From Malus domestica (Eukaryota > Streptophyta > Magnoliopsida > Rosales > Rosaceae), in NCBI RefSeq assembly GCF_042453785.1, contig NC_091669.1, forward strand, positions 8,754,501 through 8,818,500: a DNA stretch of 64,000 bases. Direction: 5' to 3'. Shown here piece after piece: positions 11,709 through 23,037 of the stretch. A model generated the notes under the pieces. It had not been told where the DNA came from and did no database searches. It saw only the letters and a program-made list of their open reading frames with translations. Numbering within the stretch: position 1 is the first letter of the stretch; every line of letters starts with the position of its first letter. Both the position numbers and the translations under genes were made by a program.

Positions 11709-12367
11709 ATGGGTGGTGCGCACGTTATGGTGGCTAGCAAGGCCCAAACTCACTTTCAAGTAAGTTTGATTTTCATTGATATTTGCAAGGCTATAAACGT
11801 GACAATATATCGTAGCCTAGAATACTTATATGAGAGATTTACTATTTCATTCTGCAGTTGGGGACTCTATTGATGTTGCGTAATCCCAAGAAGGAAATCA
11901 TTCACTACTTATCCATCAAAAGTTTTGGCCGTTTTCAAGTGCAACTTTGCTCCTATATGCTTCCATATTGTCACCTAATTATACACTCTTTTTTGGAATT
12001 ATTATTACACTGGTGAGCATGAATAAGTCACCAAGGTATAAAAAGAATTGTTATTTGGTCATGCTTCAAGTCCTCACTTTCACTAATCACTATACACAAA
12101 AACAACTGACAACAACATATAAAAGATACTTTTGTCACCAGTTCATCATGTGACACATTTTTAACAAACATATGGTGTACGTTTTGAACCCATAACAAAC
12201 CTATGTTTCACGAATAACGCTACCATAACTATGTCATGGTTTCTAGAGGATCTCTCCAATAGTATAGTCAAGAGGTTTGACTGAAGAGGACAAAATTAAG
12301 AAAATTTTGTTCCTTACTTACTGTAAATAAGGTTGCATGTAGATTTCCACATGTATGAAAGTATTGC

Positions 12368-12369
<2 letters not shown>
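11709..12369. other. 3' flank and intergenic DNA
   Basis: Follows the stop codon of the four-exon gene. AT-rich; the small open frames here lack any recognisable features. Confidence 0.45.
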
Positions 12370-12417
<48 letters not shown>

Positions 12418-12418
12418 T
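12370..12418. repeat. Compound (CT)n(CA)n microsatellite
   Basis: A run of CT dinucleotides passes directly into a run of CA dinucleotides. A polymorphic marker candidate. The following 12419-12942 holds no supported gene. Confidence 0.95.
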
Positions 12419-12942
12419 ATTTATTTATAATTTTCTATATGTTTTATACGATTTTGAAACCTGCATCATCACACAGGCACACTTTTGCTAGTTACCTACA
12501 ACTAGATAGAGTAAAACCCTAATCAAAATAGAAAACGAACACGAGCACAACGAAAGCGAAATCTTAATCAAGATCCAAAAACAAGAACATACAATTTTCA
12601 CAAACTTAAAATAAGATAGATCAACAAACTCTAGAAAACTGATAACAAACAAGAGTGGATTAAACCCCGAAGGAACGAACATAATACTAAACTACAAATA
12701 ATGTTTTATTAATCGAAACAAAAGAGAACATTATAAATTTGCCAAGGCGACTACATAACTAGTAAGACTTTTTTTGTGACTAACTTACTTCTAACAACAG
12801 TACAAACATCTATTTATACGAGAAAACGAAAGCAAACCCAAACTTGACGAGCAAGCCAAATAAATTTAACCAGCAAGGAATCCTAATCCCTGGCTTACAA
12901 GAAAAACAATAAGACTAACAATAATATTAAAACTAATTTTCC

Positions 12943-13285
12943 AACATAAAGCTCTAACTCTAAACTCTAGTTTCCAGACATCAGTCTTAGGTAAACTATT
13001 AGGTGTCCAGATTTCAGCGAAGAAAAGGCAAATCAGGTTGCATTGAAAGTAAATTATTACTCGTGATCTTTACCTCGAGTGTGTTCTGAATCTCCTCAAG
13101 TTTGCACCTCATAGCAAGAGCTTGTAGTAACGGTTAGTATTAGATTAGATTACGCACAGAAATCGGTTTTTAACTTTTAGTCGAACTTGATTTGCTTTCT
13201 TCTTTGCTGTTATTCGACACCTGATAATTAACTTGAGGCTGATGTCTGGAAACTAAAGACAGTAGTTACTAGTTAGAGCTTTATG
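12943..13285. repeat. Long imperfect inverted repeat (arms of about 105 bp)
   Basis: The left arm (12943-13048) and the reverse complement of the right arm (13175-13285) share ATAAAGCTCTAACT, AGTTTCCAGACATCAG, a TTAGGTGTC/TCAGGTGTC block, and GCAAATCAGGTT/GCAAATCAAGTT in the same order. The loop is about 126 bases. If transcribed it would form a long hairpin. There is no clear transposon terminus, so it could be a foldback duplication of a gene fragment; an FBD-domain remnant lies just downstream. Confidence 0.65.
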
Positions 13286-13412
13286 AAGTAGGGCTTGAAG
13301 TTTCAGCACTAAAGAATAAAATGATCAGTATCCATATTCTTTCATCGAGATTTTAGTTGCTACGGGATGCCTTTTGTTTGGGTAGAAAATTCGTTTAGTA
13401 TCGCAGTTTGGC

Positions 13413-13595
13413 TTGAGACATTTAGGAAAATACTCCGGTCGTGACAAACCACAGGCCGAGAAGCATTCTGAATTCACACATGATCATTTGAAACAAGTTA
13501 AGATGCAGGGATTCAAATGTCTTCCGTACGAAATTGAGTTTGCGATTTGTAATCTAAAAAATACAACACAGCTCGAGAGTCTTGACAATGGTAAT
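13413..13595 (+). pseudogene. FBD-domain remnant of an F-box/LRR/FBD protein
   Basis: The translation has HDHLKQVKMQGFKCLPYEI, then EFAICNLKNTTQLESL. This fits the FBD domain found at the C-terminus of plant F-box/LRR proteins (consensus hLKxVxIxGF, then EhExAxYLLxNAxxLExL). No F-box or leucine-rich repeats are readable upstream, and the frame runs into unrelated Trp-rich sequence downstream, so this is a truncated fragment. Domain identity is from memory of the family and should be treated as probable. Confidence 0.5.
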
Positions 13596-13947
13596 TCACG
13601 TGTTTGGAAAAGTCTACCTTGGTGGTGGTGGAAAATGAAAAAAGGTCAGCAACACAATTGCTTCAGCCCGGACAAAAGAATGCAGGAAAGCACTGATAGA
13701 ACAGAAGCTCCGAGGACAACTCAATGATGAAAAGACTGATGCTCGAATAATCGAATTGCAGTTCTGTAGCCGTCGCACAGAATAGCTTCAGACTAGTTAT
13801 GCTAATTTGTATGATGCATATGTAAATGTTGTGTAAATTAACCATATAATGATCAGAGTAAATGAAGAATTTCATGTTGGTTTCATTACATTTGTTTAGG
13901 ACACAATTCTACAAACAGTACAGAAAGACATCTCAACCCCCACTCCC

Positions 13948-14003
13948 CGCCCCCCCCCCCCCCCCCAACCTCTCCTCCTCCTCCTCCTCCTCCTCCTCCT
14001 CCT
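13948..14003. repeat. Poly-C tract followed by (CTC)n
   Basis: A C-rich run with almost uninterrupted C from about 13951 to 13967 is followed by ten or so CTC triplets. It lies just downstream of the F-box gene stop codon and may fall in its 3' UTR. The homopolymer length may be unreliable in the assembly. Confidence 0.9.
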
Positions 14004-14055
14004 CTATTCCATCAAAGCACCTGCGCAAGAGCCGCTGTCTCCTCATTGCCCACCA

Positions 14056-15297
14056 TCACATGTTAACAAGAGTATGTATCGGATTGAGAGTGCCCTCGTG
14101 AACAACGGTTTGAAACCACTTAGGCATCCCCTGAAACAAAAGATCCTTAAACTTTCCACTACTTGGTTCATAAACAACTAGAGCTCTGCTTTTGTACTCC
14201 AACAAGATCTGGCCACTCCCCAAAACACACAAAACCCTAACATGTCTTCCTCTTTTAACAATCTTTGAAATCTTCCATGATCTATCAACATCTTGTTTCA
14301 ATGTCTTTGGCACATAACTTCCAATGGTCAACTCTTTAACCCATGATTCCTTCACACCGTACTCCTCCATAACCCACATCTCCAATTTCCCATAACTGCA
14401 GTAAAAAAATGCAGCAAGACAACCTCTTACAACCAGCACATGATAATTCCACCTGCTCAATCCGTCAACTTCCGGTTTCGGTACCTCCCTGAACTGCTCG
14501 TCTCCTAAGTCAAAAGAAATGAGCTTTCGACCAGGGTGGTAACCCTTTCTCCAAGTAACCCAATGAAGCCTTCCATTGACCAAGACCTGAGCTGGCCAGT
14601 GATGAAGGTAGTGAGATGTTCCTCCTAAACTTCTCCAATCAGAAGTTCCAAGAGTGAAAACTTGAACTTCTGATTGTGGCCGATACACTCGAAACCGGCT
14701 CCATGATTCTCGTCTACTATAGTACACTATCTTCACTACCTTGTACTCCTTAGTAATCGGATGAAACCCGAATCCGTAAATCACTTCTTGATTAGGAAAT
14801 CGAACTGATTTAGGCAGCTCTCTATGATCCCTAGTGAACGGATTATATATGCATATTGCATCATTGTACAACGAATCAGATAAGCACAGCAAACCATCAC
14901 ATGATCCTACCACATCAAACTCAGGCATCGAACCACAGAAAGGAGGGTGAATTTTTTTCACTAGCATTGTCTCCTTTTCACCATGGTGAAAAGGGTAATC
15001 TACAAAGTAAATATGGTTTCTGATGGGGTAATCACAGTGAAAAATCAGGCACAGATTGTTGTGATCAGCTGTGTTAGAGTTATGCAAAGCATCGAAAATT
15101 CGAAGATGTTGGTCTTGTGCTAAATTTTTCCACGCTCTGCATACATACCTGAATTTTACCAGAGATGAAAAGGGCAGCCTTGAAGTTACCTCAGTGATGA
15201 TTTCATGTGGTAAATTTTCCAAGCCAGTTACTGATTGATCTTCTCTCTGGTGGCTCCTCCTCCTTTTGCTCTGCTGCAATTCAGAGTCTGAGTCCAT
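14056..15297 (-). CDS. F-box protein, At3g07870-like (F-box plus F-box-associated domain)
   Basis: Single-exon product of 413 aa. A basic stretch (SKRRRSHQR, residues 10-18) could be a nuclear signal. The F-box spans about residues 26-62 (LENLPHEIITEVTSRLPF, then YVCRAWKNLA), the part that binds SKP1 in SCF ubiquitin ligases. The rest is an F-box-associated beta-propeller-like region with SMPEFDVVGSCDGLLCLSDS, YNPFTRDHRELP, GFGFHPITKEYKVVKIVYY and the C-terminal LLEYKSRALVVYEP. These match my memory of Arabidopsis At3g07870 over nearly full length. The frame is open further upstream to 15465, but the extra 56 residues look like leader, so I place the start at the Met before DSDSELQQS. The substrate is unknown. 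No disabling change is seen. Confidence 0.88.
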   Translation of the reverse strand: MDSDSELQQSKRRRSHQREDQSVTGLENLPHEIITEVTSRLPFSSLVKFRYVCRAWKNLAQDQHLRIFDALHNSNTADHNNLCLIFHCDYPIRNHIYFVDYPFHHGEKETMLVKKIHPPFCGSMPEFDVVGSCDGLLCLSDSLYNDAICIYNPFTRDHRELPKSVRFPNQEVIYGFGFHPITKEYKVVKIVYYSRRESWSRFRVYRPQSEVQVFTLGTSDWRSLGGTSHYLHHWPAQVLVNGRLHWVTWRKGYHPGRKLISFDLGDEQFREVPKPEVDGLSRWNYHVLVVRGCLAAFFYCSYGKLEMWVMEEYGVKESWVKELTIGSYVPKTLKQDVDRSWKISKIVKRGRHVRVLCVLGSGQILLEYKSRALVVYEPSSGKFKDLLFQGMPKWFQTVVHEGTLNPIHTLVNM

Positions 15298-16649
15298 GAC
15301 CAAAGGATGAACTATGCGTTCTAAGAGAGATGGTTTTCTTTCGGCTGAATTTTCATGGCATGAAATACAAGGATTTGGTGACACGGAAACCGCAGGGAAA
15401 TAGCGGTGTGTGGGATCCACAGTTGAATAATGCACTTGGAGGAAAGTTGGGTTCTTTAACCTCACCGTTGGCTTGGAAATGTGTGGCCATGATTTGTTGG
15501 AGAAAATTCAAACTTGATGAGTCTCTAGTTTGTGTTGATGTTGATCGAGGAACAAGAAAGTCTTTGTACAACAACCAATTGGACATTGTTGAGTGTTTGT
15601 CACTACTTTGGAGGCTATTGGTGCAGTTTTGTTTTTGGTACCGCATGGAGGTAGAACACGAGAGATTTTTCAGTGTGCTAGAAATACAAGTACATAAACT
15701 ATATATCATTATATTATACAAGTAGAGAGACACTTAAAATAAAAACTCTCTCAACTTGTATAATAACTTATAATGCACCGTCACTATATTCAGAGCATAT
15801 TGAAAAATTTATCACAAAACACCTCAGTTGGTGTAGCTTTTTTGAAAATAAATAAAAGCACCTTTTACTTTCACTATATTAGAACACACAGCTGAAAAAT
15901 GTATTTGGCCTTTCGAGTTTAGTTTTATCTAGTGGGGGTGGTTTGGCTTTTAAGCCTACTTTTTAAGAAGAAATGGCCATTAAGATGCTCACAAGTTGAA
16001 TTCATTGCAAATCTATCTCACAAAAGCAAATGGGAAATTTAAATTTTGTCCCTCCACTCCTTTTTTTCATCTTTTGCTCTCTTGTCTCTATTCATTTACG
16101 GAATTATCTTTAATTTTATTCAATTTAATAATCATAAAAATATATTAAATTATTAATGTAGAAGGTGAAAATAGTGGTGCTCATAATTTTCGGCCTAAAC
16201 ATAATAATTCCAGCCCAAAACCACTTTTCTGACCCCTCAGCAGTCCAATCGTTAGGGGCCAATCCAAACAGCCCAAGATACAGGTAAAACCAAAAACGTT
16301 ACGAAAGAATCCACTTAAGCATTTTTATGACTTTTTACAATAACTAAAACGGATTTTATAGATTGTTTGGAGCCAAATTTCTTAGAAGAAATACCTCAAC
16401 AGATTTGTTCACGGTAATTCACACGCTTGTTGAATCACTCGTCAAGAACGACTTTTCGAAAACTTCGTTGAATGGGAGATGTGCCTGCAAAAGGTACTTC
16501 AATGCTGAGTTAGTCAAGATGAATTGTACTTTGACGCTTTGTCAATCAAGATGAATTGGTGTTCTCTTGTCAATGGTTTCAGATTGCGTGCCTTGATTTT
16601 TGTCAAGACTGAGTTGTTATAAAGCTCGGGTGCTTGGGGAAGAATTCGA
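15298..16649. other. 5' region of the F-box gene and intergenic DNA
   Basis: The first 170 bases stay open in the F-box frame and are probably 5' UTR. Open frames on both strands around 15330-15733 overlap each other and show no domain, so I do not call a gene. The rest is AT-rich. Confidence 0.45.
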
Positions 16650-16856
16650 ATCCTCGCTGGATCCTCTTTGTGAGGATCCCAGTAATCCGTGAATCGTGTC
16701 CATTTATCGTACATCGTGCCGTTAGAAATCATTTTAAATATTTTAATTTAAAATTAAACACAAACAGTACCTGACAAAAACTGATTGCACGATGTATGAT
16801 GAACGGACATGATTAACAGATATTTAGGATCTTATCAAAAGAATCCGGAGAAGATC
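16650..16856. mobile_element. GGATCC-ended foldback MITE, copy 3
   Basis: Begins TGGATCCTCTTTGTGAGGATCC and ends GAATCCGGAGAAGATC, with the family core TCCATTTATCGTACATCGTG paired to TGCACGATGTATGATGAACG. Same size class as the copy at 8768-8976. Confidence 0.75.
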
Positions 16857-17052
16857 ATATTGGCTTGGGGAGCAAGCACCACTCTCAATCCTCGTTCACT
16901 TTCCCGCTGTGAAGGTAGTTGCAGATCTCCCTCAACATCCCTTTCAGACTTTGATTTCACAAATCTCTAACCCCTCTTTCCCTAGATCTACGTCTTATGA
17001 GTGAGTGAAGGGCAACTAACATAACATGCAAGTGGGTTAAATGCACGTTCCC

Positions 17053-17195
17053 TTGCAAGTGGCCTTCTATCACAGTGGTAAAGAGAAGTGTTGTCCTTAC
17101 ACTACGATGTGAGTTCAAATCCCGTCGGCTTCTTAATCTAATATCTATTCTAATAAATCTATCGTTTGACAAAAAAAAACAAAAAAAAAACACCT
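17053..17195 (+). mobile_element. Short tRNA-derived SINE-like element
   Basis: An A-box-like stretch (TATCACAGTGGTAAAG) precedes a B-box-like GAGTTCAAATCCC at tRNA-like spacing, and the unit ends in an A-rich tail (CAAAAAAAAACAAAAAAAAA). No flanking duplication was found. It does not fold as a proper tRNA gene. Confidence 0.5.
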
Positions 17196-17333
17196 CATGC
17201 TTCACACGGAGTGTGAGAGTGATGACTTTAGTAGGCCGCTAATGACCAGTCATCCGATTTAGCTAATACCTTTGGGATCATACAAAGAGCTTTATAACGA
17301 ACTTTCGTCCTTGGGCTTGTTTCATATCCCTAT

Positions 17334-17629
17334 GGTACCGTTTGATAACGTGGGACGGGACGGGACGAGCTGTTTTGTCCCACGTTTGGTGCGCCTAAAA
17401 ACTGTGGAACGGGTTATCCCATAGGACGAAATTTGGCTGATTTTTCGTTCCACCTCTTCCCCCTGGAACGATCCTTTCCACATCCGTGGAACACAAATTT
17501 CTAACATTTTATGACAAAATTTCTCCTTATCTTTTTCAATATTTACATCATCCGTTCCGTCATGTTCCGTCCCGTCCTGTTCTGTCCCGTCCCGTCCCAT
17601 TCCGTCCTGTCTGCATGCCAAACGGTACC
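17334..17629. mobile_element. MITE with GGTACCGTTTG terminal inverted repeats
   Basis: Left end GGTACCGTTTG and right end CAAACGGTACC are perfect inverses. The flanks are TAT on both sides (17331-17333, 17630-17632), a possible 3-bp duplication. Inside are GGGACGGGACGGG repeats and, toward the right end, their inverted counterparts (CCCGTCCCGTCCC). The 296 bases are non-coding. Confidence 0.8.
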
Positions 17630-18604
17630 TATATGCACAACTTGAGATGGTTACGTGTGTCAAAATCGAATTTTATTCTCTCACAAACGTTTATGATCAT
17701 GTTTGACAGAAAAAGTTAAAAAATATTTATAAAAAAACAATTGAAGTGCTTTCTAAAAACAACATCTTATGTGTGCTTCGACTTGCATTTTTATTATAAA
17801 TTTTAATGTGCTTTAAATAGTAGTTCCAAAAATAAGTAGTTTCAAACAGATGTCCCGATTGCAAGTAAGTTCTCTTTAGTCTTCAATGTCCCGATTGCAT
17901 GTAAGTTTGCACGGGAAATATGTTGTTGATGAGGATGAATTATTGGATCACTAATACAAGCTAGAAGTAGAACCAACCCAATCCCTTCGTGGGGGTGGGT
18001 GCAACAGCTCACCAGCTCCAGCTGAGACATTTGCCACCACATTTTTTTGGGTTAATTCATCCCTTTTATCCAATTAAACAAACACATTCATCAAATTAAA
18101 CAAGCATTTTCTTAGTTCCCAAACCTTTCTCGCAAAAATCAAACGTAAATGCTTTGAAGTTATTCAGAATTCAAAATCCCATCATCTGAACAAATGTATG
18201 GAAATTAATACCTGAAATTAGAATGTTAAATATGATTCAAGTTTAAACAATAGTTGTACAGAGAAATACAAATACAATGATGAATACAACAATCTCTAAG
18301 ATACATGCTGCCATCTACAAGAACTTAAGAAGAAAATCAACAAAAACAAAACCCAACAACCCAATTCTCCTCAAATCAAAGAACACAATCAGCCTCAAAG
18401 CCGGGCCAAAGAATTCGTATACCGAGGGCGAAAACGATAACAAATCAATCAGAAATGTGCAGCAAGCAATGAATTTGACATATCTTACACAATGTATTAG
18501 CTAAAATTATCTGCTAAAGCTGCAATCTTTGGAAGCTCCATCAATACAGCTTCCGAACAACCAACTAAAGCGATGAATCGAATTGGACCAGAATCCGAAA
18601 ACTC
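17630..18604. other. Intergenic DNA and probable 3' UTR of the Kazal-like gene
   Basis: No supported coding. The last few hundred bases before 18605 probably contain the 3' UTR of the minus-strand gene. Confidence 0.4.
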
Positions 18605-19021
18605 TCAGAAAAGGCCGAACAAGACGGAGAAGCCGAGGACGATGAGCCAAACAATGTGAACCAAAAGCAGAGCTTGAGCAGAGTGGGGGGCGGAGCCGCC
18701 GCTACCCACCTCACAAAACCCTAATTTCTCCACCTTGACACCAGCGCATTGGGCATCTTGGCACCCACACCAGTACGTCACGCCGTCCACGCCGCAGACC
18801 GGGTCGGGACGGAAGCAATTGACGGGGCACGAGGAGGCTGACCGGGTCGATCGGCCGCAGGCGTCCGCGGGTTCGGATTCAGAGGGCAATCTGATGATGG
18901 TGGGTTCGGATACGGATTCTGGTTCTGATCGGACGGCGGGGAAGGAGCAGAGGACGATGATGAAGCCGAAGAGAATTAGGGAAAAAATCGAAATTAGGGA
19001 TTTGGGGAATTGGGTATCCAT
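18605..19021 (-). CDS. Kazal-type serine protease inhibitor-like protein, membrane- or GPI-anchored
   Basis: 138 aa, single exon. An N-terminal signal peptide (about residues 1-32, hydrophobic SLISIFSLILFGFIIVLCSF) is followed by a Ser/Glu/Pro-rich spacer. The Cys-rich domain has eight Cys (55, 65, 69, 76, 85, 87, 92, 103) with the Kazal signature CPVNCFRPDPVCGVDGVTYW. A hydrophobic C-terminus (about 117-138, ending in FGLF) without a basic tail suggests a GPI signal or membrane anchor. Plants have a small family of such Kazal proteins (for example Arabidopsis KPI-1) thought to inhibit extracellular proteases, possibly in defence. The spacing CGVDGVTYWCGC, with extra Cys, is the plant form rather than the animal one. 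Target protease unknown. Open frames on the opposite strand are shadows. Confidence 0.88.
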   Translation of the reverse strand: MDTQFPKSLISIFSLILFGFIIVLCSFPAVRSEPESVSEPTIIRLPSESEPADACGRSTRSASSCPVNCFRPDPVCGVDGVTYWCGCQDAQCAGVKVEKLGFCEVGSGGSAPHSAQALLLVHIVWLIVLGFSVLFGLF

Positions 19022-20844
19022 AATTGGAGGTAAAGATTTGATCTTTGAGAAAAGAAAAGCAAAACCTTAGAAATGCAGCCCTCTCCGGAAGCCCTGAAGC
19101 TCCCCCAAATTCAAAGAAAGAACGGTCCAAGCTTTTTCCCCAAATTCAAGCAATCGTCGATCTTATTCCCCAAATCGAAGGTGGGTATCTTGGGGCTTTT
19201 CTTAGAATTCGACTTCACATATGGAATCGAATGTCAAATCGCCTTAAAGTTTTTTTTTTATTTATTTTGGGGGGGGGGGGGGGTGTTCGAATGGAATTGG
19301 AGAAAAATGTGAGAAACTGAGGAAACCCTAATTTTGTGGTTGAAGAAAGAAAGAAATGGAAGGAAAAGAGATCATTACCCAAAAAAAAAAAAAGAGAAGG
19401 AGATAAAACACTTGGTTGACGCGGTAATTATCCTCTAGAAGGATCGGAAAAGTAGTTTGGAATTCAGACAGTGAACGTTGGAAACCTAGATGGCAACCTG
19501 TCAGCCATTGATCTTGCCAGCCGTTGATTTGTTATTGTTCACCTACTTTGCTCTGTGTGTTTTAGTTCAATCAAAATTTTAATTTTTTTTTAATTAAGAC
19601 AAATATGTTTAAGAAAATTTTAACGAAAAATCACATTTTTACATTAAAAAATCAACTATGTGCTATTCACTTTACCCTTTATTTTATTCTTATCGTTAAA
19701 ATTCAAAATTTTTAAGTTTTTTTCATCAATTTTCCTTATGTTTAATTGAGAACTAGGTTTTGGCACCTTTTGATGGGAGCAAATCCTCTTTCCTCCTATT
19801 TACTCCCCACGCGTTTCTTTTTATTTGTTGTATGGTGCATATAAGGGTTGTTAAACAGATTGATGGGAACGATGACACAATCTAAGATTTTTCCTTACTT
19901 CATTGGTAGCTCTAAGATCTTCAAAATAGTTGTCAAGTTCTGTTACGACCTCTAGATCGACTTAAGGAGCCACTTATGGCTGGCGTGTTAGAAGGAAGAC
20001 GGTAAATGGTGGTGTGAACATGAATGGAAAAGCTAGGAAAAGATTGTTGGACAAAAGCGATAAAAATAAAATGAAGCTCATTAAATATATGGCACAACTT
20101 CAAACCATCAAATTTTCATTGAACGTTCTAGATTAAAAAGAGGGGATGAGAGAGGCGAGAATTCAAATCCCTTTTGATGATGAGACCAAAAAATCAAAAG
20201 TGGAAAATAAGGCTTAACCTACTTTCCTACTTTGTTGCATAACAAGCTTTATACTTGGATACTTTTTTTCTTAACTTATAATTTATAAGGATTTGTTTCC
20301 AATCTAATCAGCATCCTAATCAATATTGGATATTCTTACCTTCTTTTTTCGCTGAGTTGGATTTTCTAAGCAGATGGCGATCCTATCTAGCATTTTTCTA
20401 TTTTCGTGATTTAAATGTTTTGAATATCTCATATGTTGTTTGTTAGCAATCAAACAACTTGATGTCCACAGTTTATTCACACCATCACATAACATTACTA
20501 GTCCACATATTAATAATGTTAATAGTCTCATTTTGTAACTTTTGTTGCGGTACGATCGTTTGTCCAAAAATAGATAAGAAAGGATATAACTAGTTTTAAC
20601 TTTATATATCCTAATTAGACTTGATATTAAGAGTCCACTTTTGATTATGAGACCACTCTAGCCATACCTAGCACAAAATTGAGAAAAAAACAGAAAAGAA
20701 AAATGAAACCTAGCTCAAAAAAAAAAAAAAAAAAAAAAAAGTTTATGACTTGCATTTTAATTTGTATAACTTGGTCAAATGGTCTAATTAGGTGATACTT
20801 ACTTTCCCTAATAGGATTGGAAAAAGAAAAGCCCCCTCAAGTTG
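19022..20844. other. 5' flank of the Kazal-like gene and intergenic DNA
   Basis: Contains a poly-G run near 19269-19283, an A-rich run near 19381-19393 and a long poly-A near 20719-20740. No supported gene. Small frames at 19045-19320 overlap the homopolymers and are not credible. Confidence 0.5.
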
Positions 20845-20852
20845 TATATATA
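20845..20852 (+). promoter_or_regulatory. TATA box of the small EAR-motif gene
   Basis: TATATATA lies 42 bases upstream of the start codon at 20894, implying a very short 5' leader of about 10-20 bases. Confidence 0.6.
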
Positions 20853-20893
20853 GCATTGACCAAATGCATATAATTTGATCAATTCAAGAGAGA

Positions 20894-21166
20894 ATGAATA
20901 TGTGCAGCCTTAACACCCCCTACCATAATAACCCTAATCCTCTTACTAACACTAGTACTAATCGTTTTAGTGAGTTTAGTGCTGTTGAGATTGAGGTCTC
21001 TGAAATCCTGCTTCATATGACCAACCTCATCTCTGCATCCAATCAGAAGATGGTGCGGGACCATCGTCATCATCAGACGGCTAAGGTTGGTGTCAAAAAG
21101 CTTGATCGGGTAGATTTGGACAATGTACCTGATCTCAACATGCCTGTTTCTCTAGAGGAGGATTAA
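20894..21166 (+). CDS. Small protein with a C-terminal EAR-like DLNMP motif
   Basis: 90 aa, single exon, preceded by a close TATA box. The N-terminus is Asn/Thr/Ser-rich and low-complexity. The middle (FSEFSAVEIEVSEILLHMTN, residues 25-44) is probably helical. The C-terminus carries PDLNMPVSLEED (79-90), which fits the DLNxP class of EAR repression motifs that recruit TOPLESS-type corepressors. No DNA-binding domain is visible, so any repressor role would work through a partner. I do not recognise a named family. A genuine gene is supported by promoter spacing and by the plausible helix and motif; the function is inference. Confidence 0.65.
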   Translation: MNMCSLNTPYHNNPNPLTNTSTNRFSEFSAVEIEVSEILLHMTNLISASNQKMVRDHRHHQTAKVGVKKLDRVDLDNVPDLNMPVSLEED

Positions 21167-22934
21167 TCAACTGCCGTTGATCACTACACAGAAATCAGAA
21201 ACTATTGTTATCGTGCTATGTCAATTTGGAGTTTTGAGTAGATGATGATGGGCCAATGTCCTTTATGTATGACAAATAATTATTGGATGAAAAAAATTGT
21301 TTTATGTGTGTTTAATGTACCTACTCTCCCCTTTTGATCATATTCCACTTGTGTATGTGAATGTTTGATGAATACTGCACACAGTCTATCCATCACAACC
21401 CTGATTCAAATTGATTTAGAAGAAATTTGGATATTGCAACAAAATAAAATGCAAAAAGTTTGTAATGTGGGACTCTAGTTTCATGGTACGTGTATTGGAT
21501 CTGACTTGAAAAGTTAAATATGCTAGAGTTCTGCTGAATTGCGTTTAAGTATGGACTAAGTGACACAATCCGGCTCTGACCATGACGATTAAACTAGTTC
21601 TTTTATCGAACCATTGAGTTTATCTATTAATTTAATCATGTTTAGATTACATAATTTCCTGAAGGTTAAATATTGATGGTCGTTAAAGGAGAACCTAAAC
21701 AATAAGTTCAGGTCATGAAACTAGATTTTGAGGTAAACCAAAAGAAGGGGTTTTGTGCCATATCTATAAGGAATTAACCTAGCTACAATAGCAAACTAAT
21801 CCCTAATACATGATTATATATTACAAGTTTGTGCGAAGCTGGTTATATTGAGTCATGTTTCTATATACTATAGTGTCACAAAATTGCGTTAATCATGTAT
21901 GGTTGATTTTTTAATCTCTAAATGGTATGTCCAACGTTAACGCATTTGTTAAAAACAAATGAATTGACCAATACCATATGCATTATAATTGCTAACAAAT
22001 ACAAACAAACAAGGAATGATCTTTAAGTAGCTTTAAGAAATCAGTATAATTTTTTTGCCCAGATTGTTTCAATTTTTAAAATTTTTGCATTTGCAGATGC
22101 TATCACTATGACTCTCATAAACATAGTTGCTGAGTGTGCATGAAAAGGGAGCAATTGAGTATATCTGCCGACCTAAATAGTGAATACAAAAACAAATTAT
22201 ATTTTTGTGAACAAAACCAAATTATGTTTTGTGTCCATGATCGAAAGATTTTCTTCCTCTAAGTTTGACCATCAAAGTGGGAAGTATGAGTATGGACTTC
22301 ATCTAGACCTAATTAGCGCGTTTAATCCAACACCAAAACTTTGAAAAGAGAATTAGTGGGAGATAGCTATCTATTTGCAGGCCACGATACGGTTAGCAGC
22401 CAGACCATACATTTGTGTAAGGCAATTTACATGAACTGGATGAACATTGACATTAATCGAGCCCTTGACACCTTCGAATTGGTTTGCAAATTCCATTATA
22501 GGAGCTGGTATTTTTAATTATAACTTTAACATAATTGGAAATCATAATATGATTCCGCACTAGTGATTCTAGTGTGTTCCTACAAAAACAATTAGAAATT
22601 AATTGAAAAAGGACCTAATAAAGTCGTTTCCGTTTCTGTTTAAGTCAATATATCAAGTAATTAAGGGCTTGTGGACATTAGTCCTTGAAAAAAATTGAAA
22701 TTTAAAACAAATTTGGTGTTAGGTTACATTTTGATTTTAATTCTTTGAAGAGTACTTTTATTAAAATTCATATTTTATTTTTGTTATTTAATGTCTCCAC
22801 ATTAAAATTTTGATTTTATTAATATGCACATTTTAGTTCTTCCAATTATAAATAAATCTAAATGAGAAAAAATTAAAAGAAATTAGTGACACATAAGAAA
22901 AATACGTAAATATATAAGTGTACAAAAATAGCTG
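21167..22934. other. Intergenic DNA, no gene seen
   Basis: About 1.8 kb of AT-rich sequence. The first 200-300 bases are probably 3' UTR of the small gene. Confidence 0.5.
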
Positions 22935-23037
22935 TACTAAAATATATTATAATGAATTAGTGTATCAAAATGTTTGTACCGAAATATGCTTATAATGAGT
23001 TAGTGTACCTAAATATTTGTACCGAAATATATTATAA
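22935..23037 (+). repeat. Tandem repeat of about 45 bp, hit by a Harbinger element
   Basis: AATTAGTGTA/AGTTAGTGTA with TTTGTACCGAAATAT recurs in tandem. The sequence right of the neighbouring transposon (GGAATTAGTGTAG at 24650) continues the repeat, showing that the transposon landed inside the array. Confidence 0.7.

Noticed and set aside
15330..15733. Protein genes on either strand of about 126-131 codons
   Set aside because: Mutually overlapping frames with no domain, upstream of the F-box gene; most likely its leader and promoter.
18735..19070. Plus-strand 111-codon frame
   Set aside because: A shadow of the minus-strand Kazal-like gene, whose Cys pattern and signal peptide are convincing.
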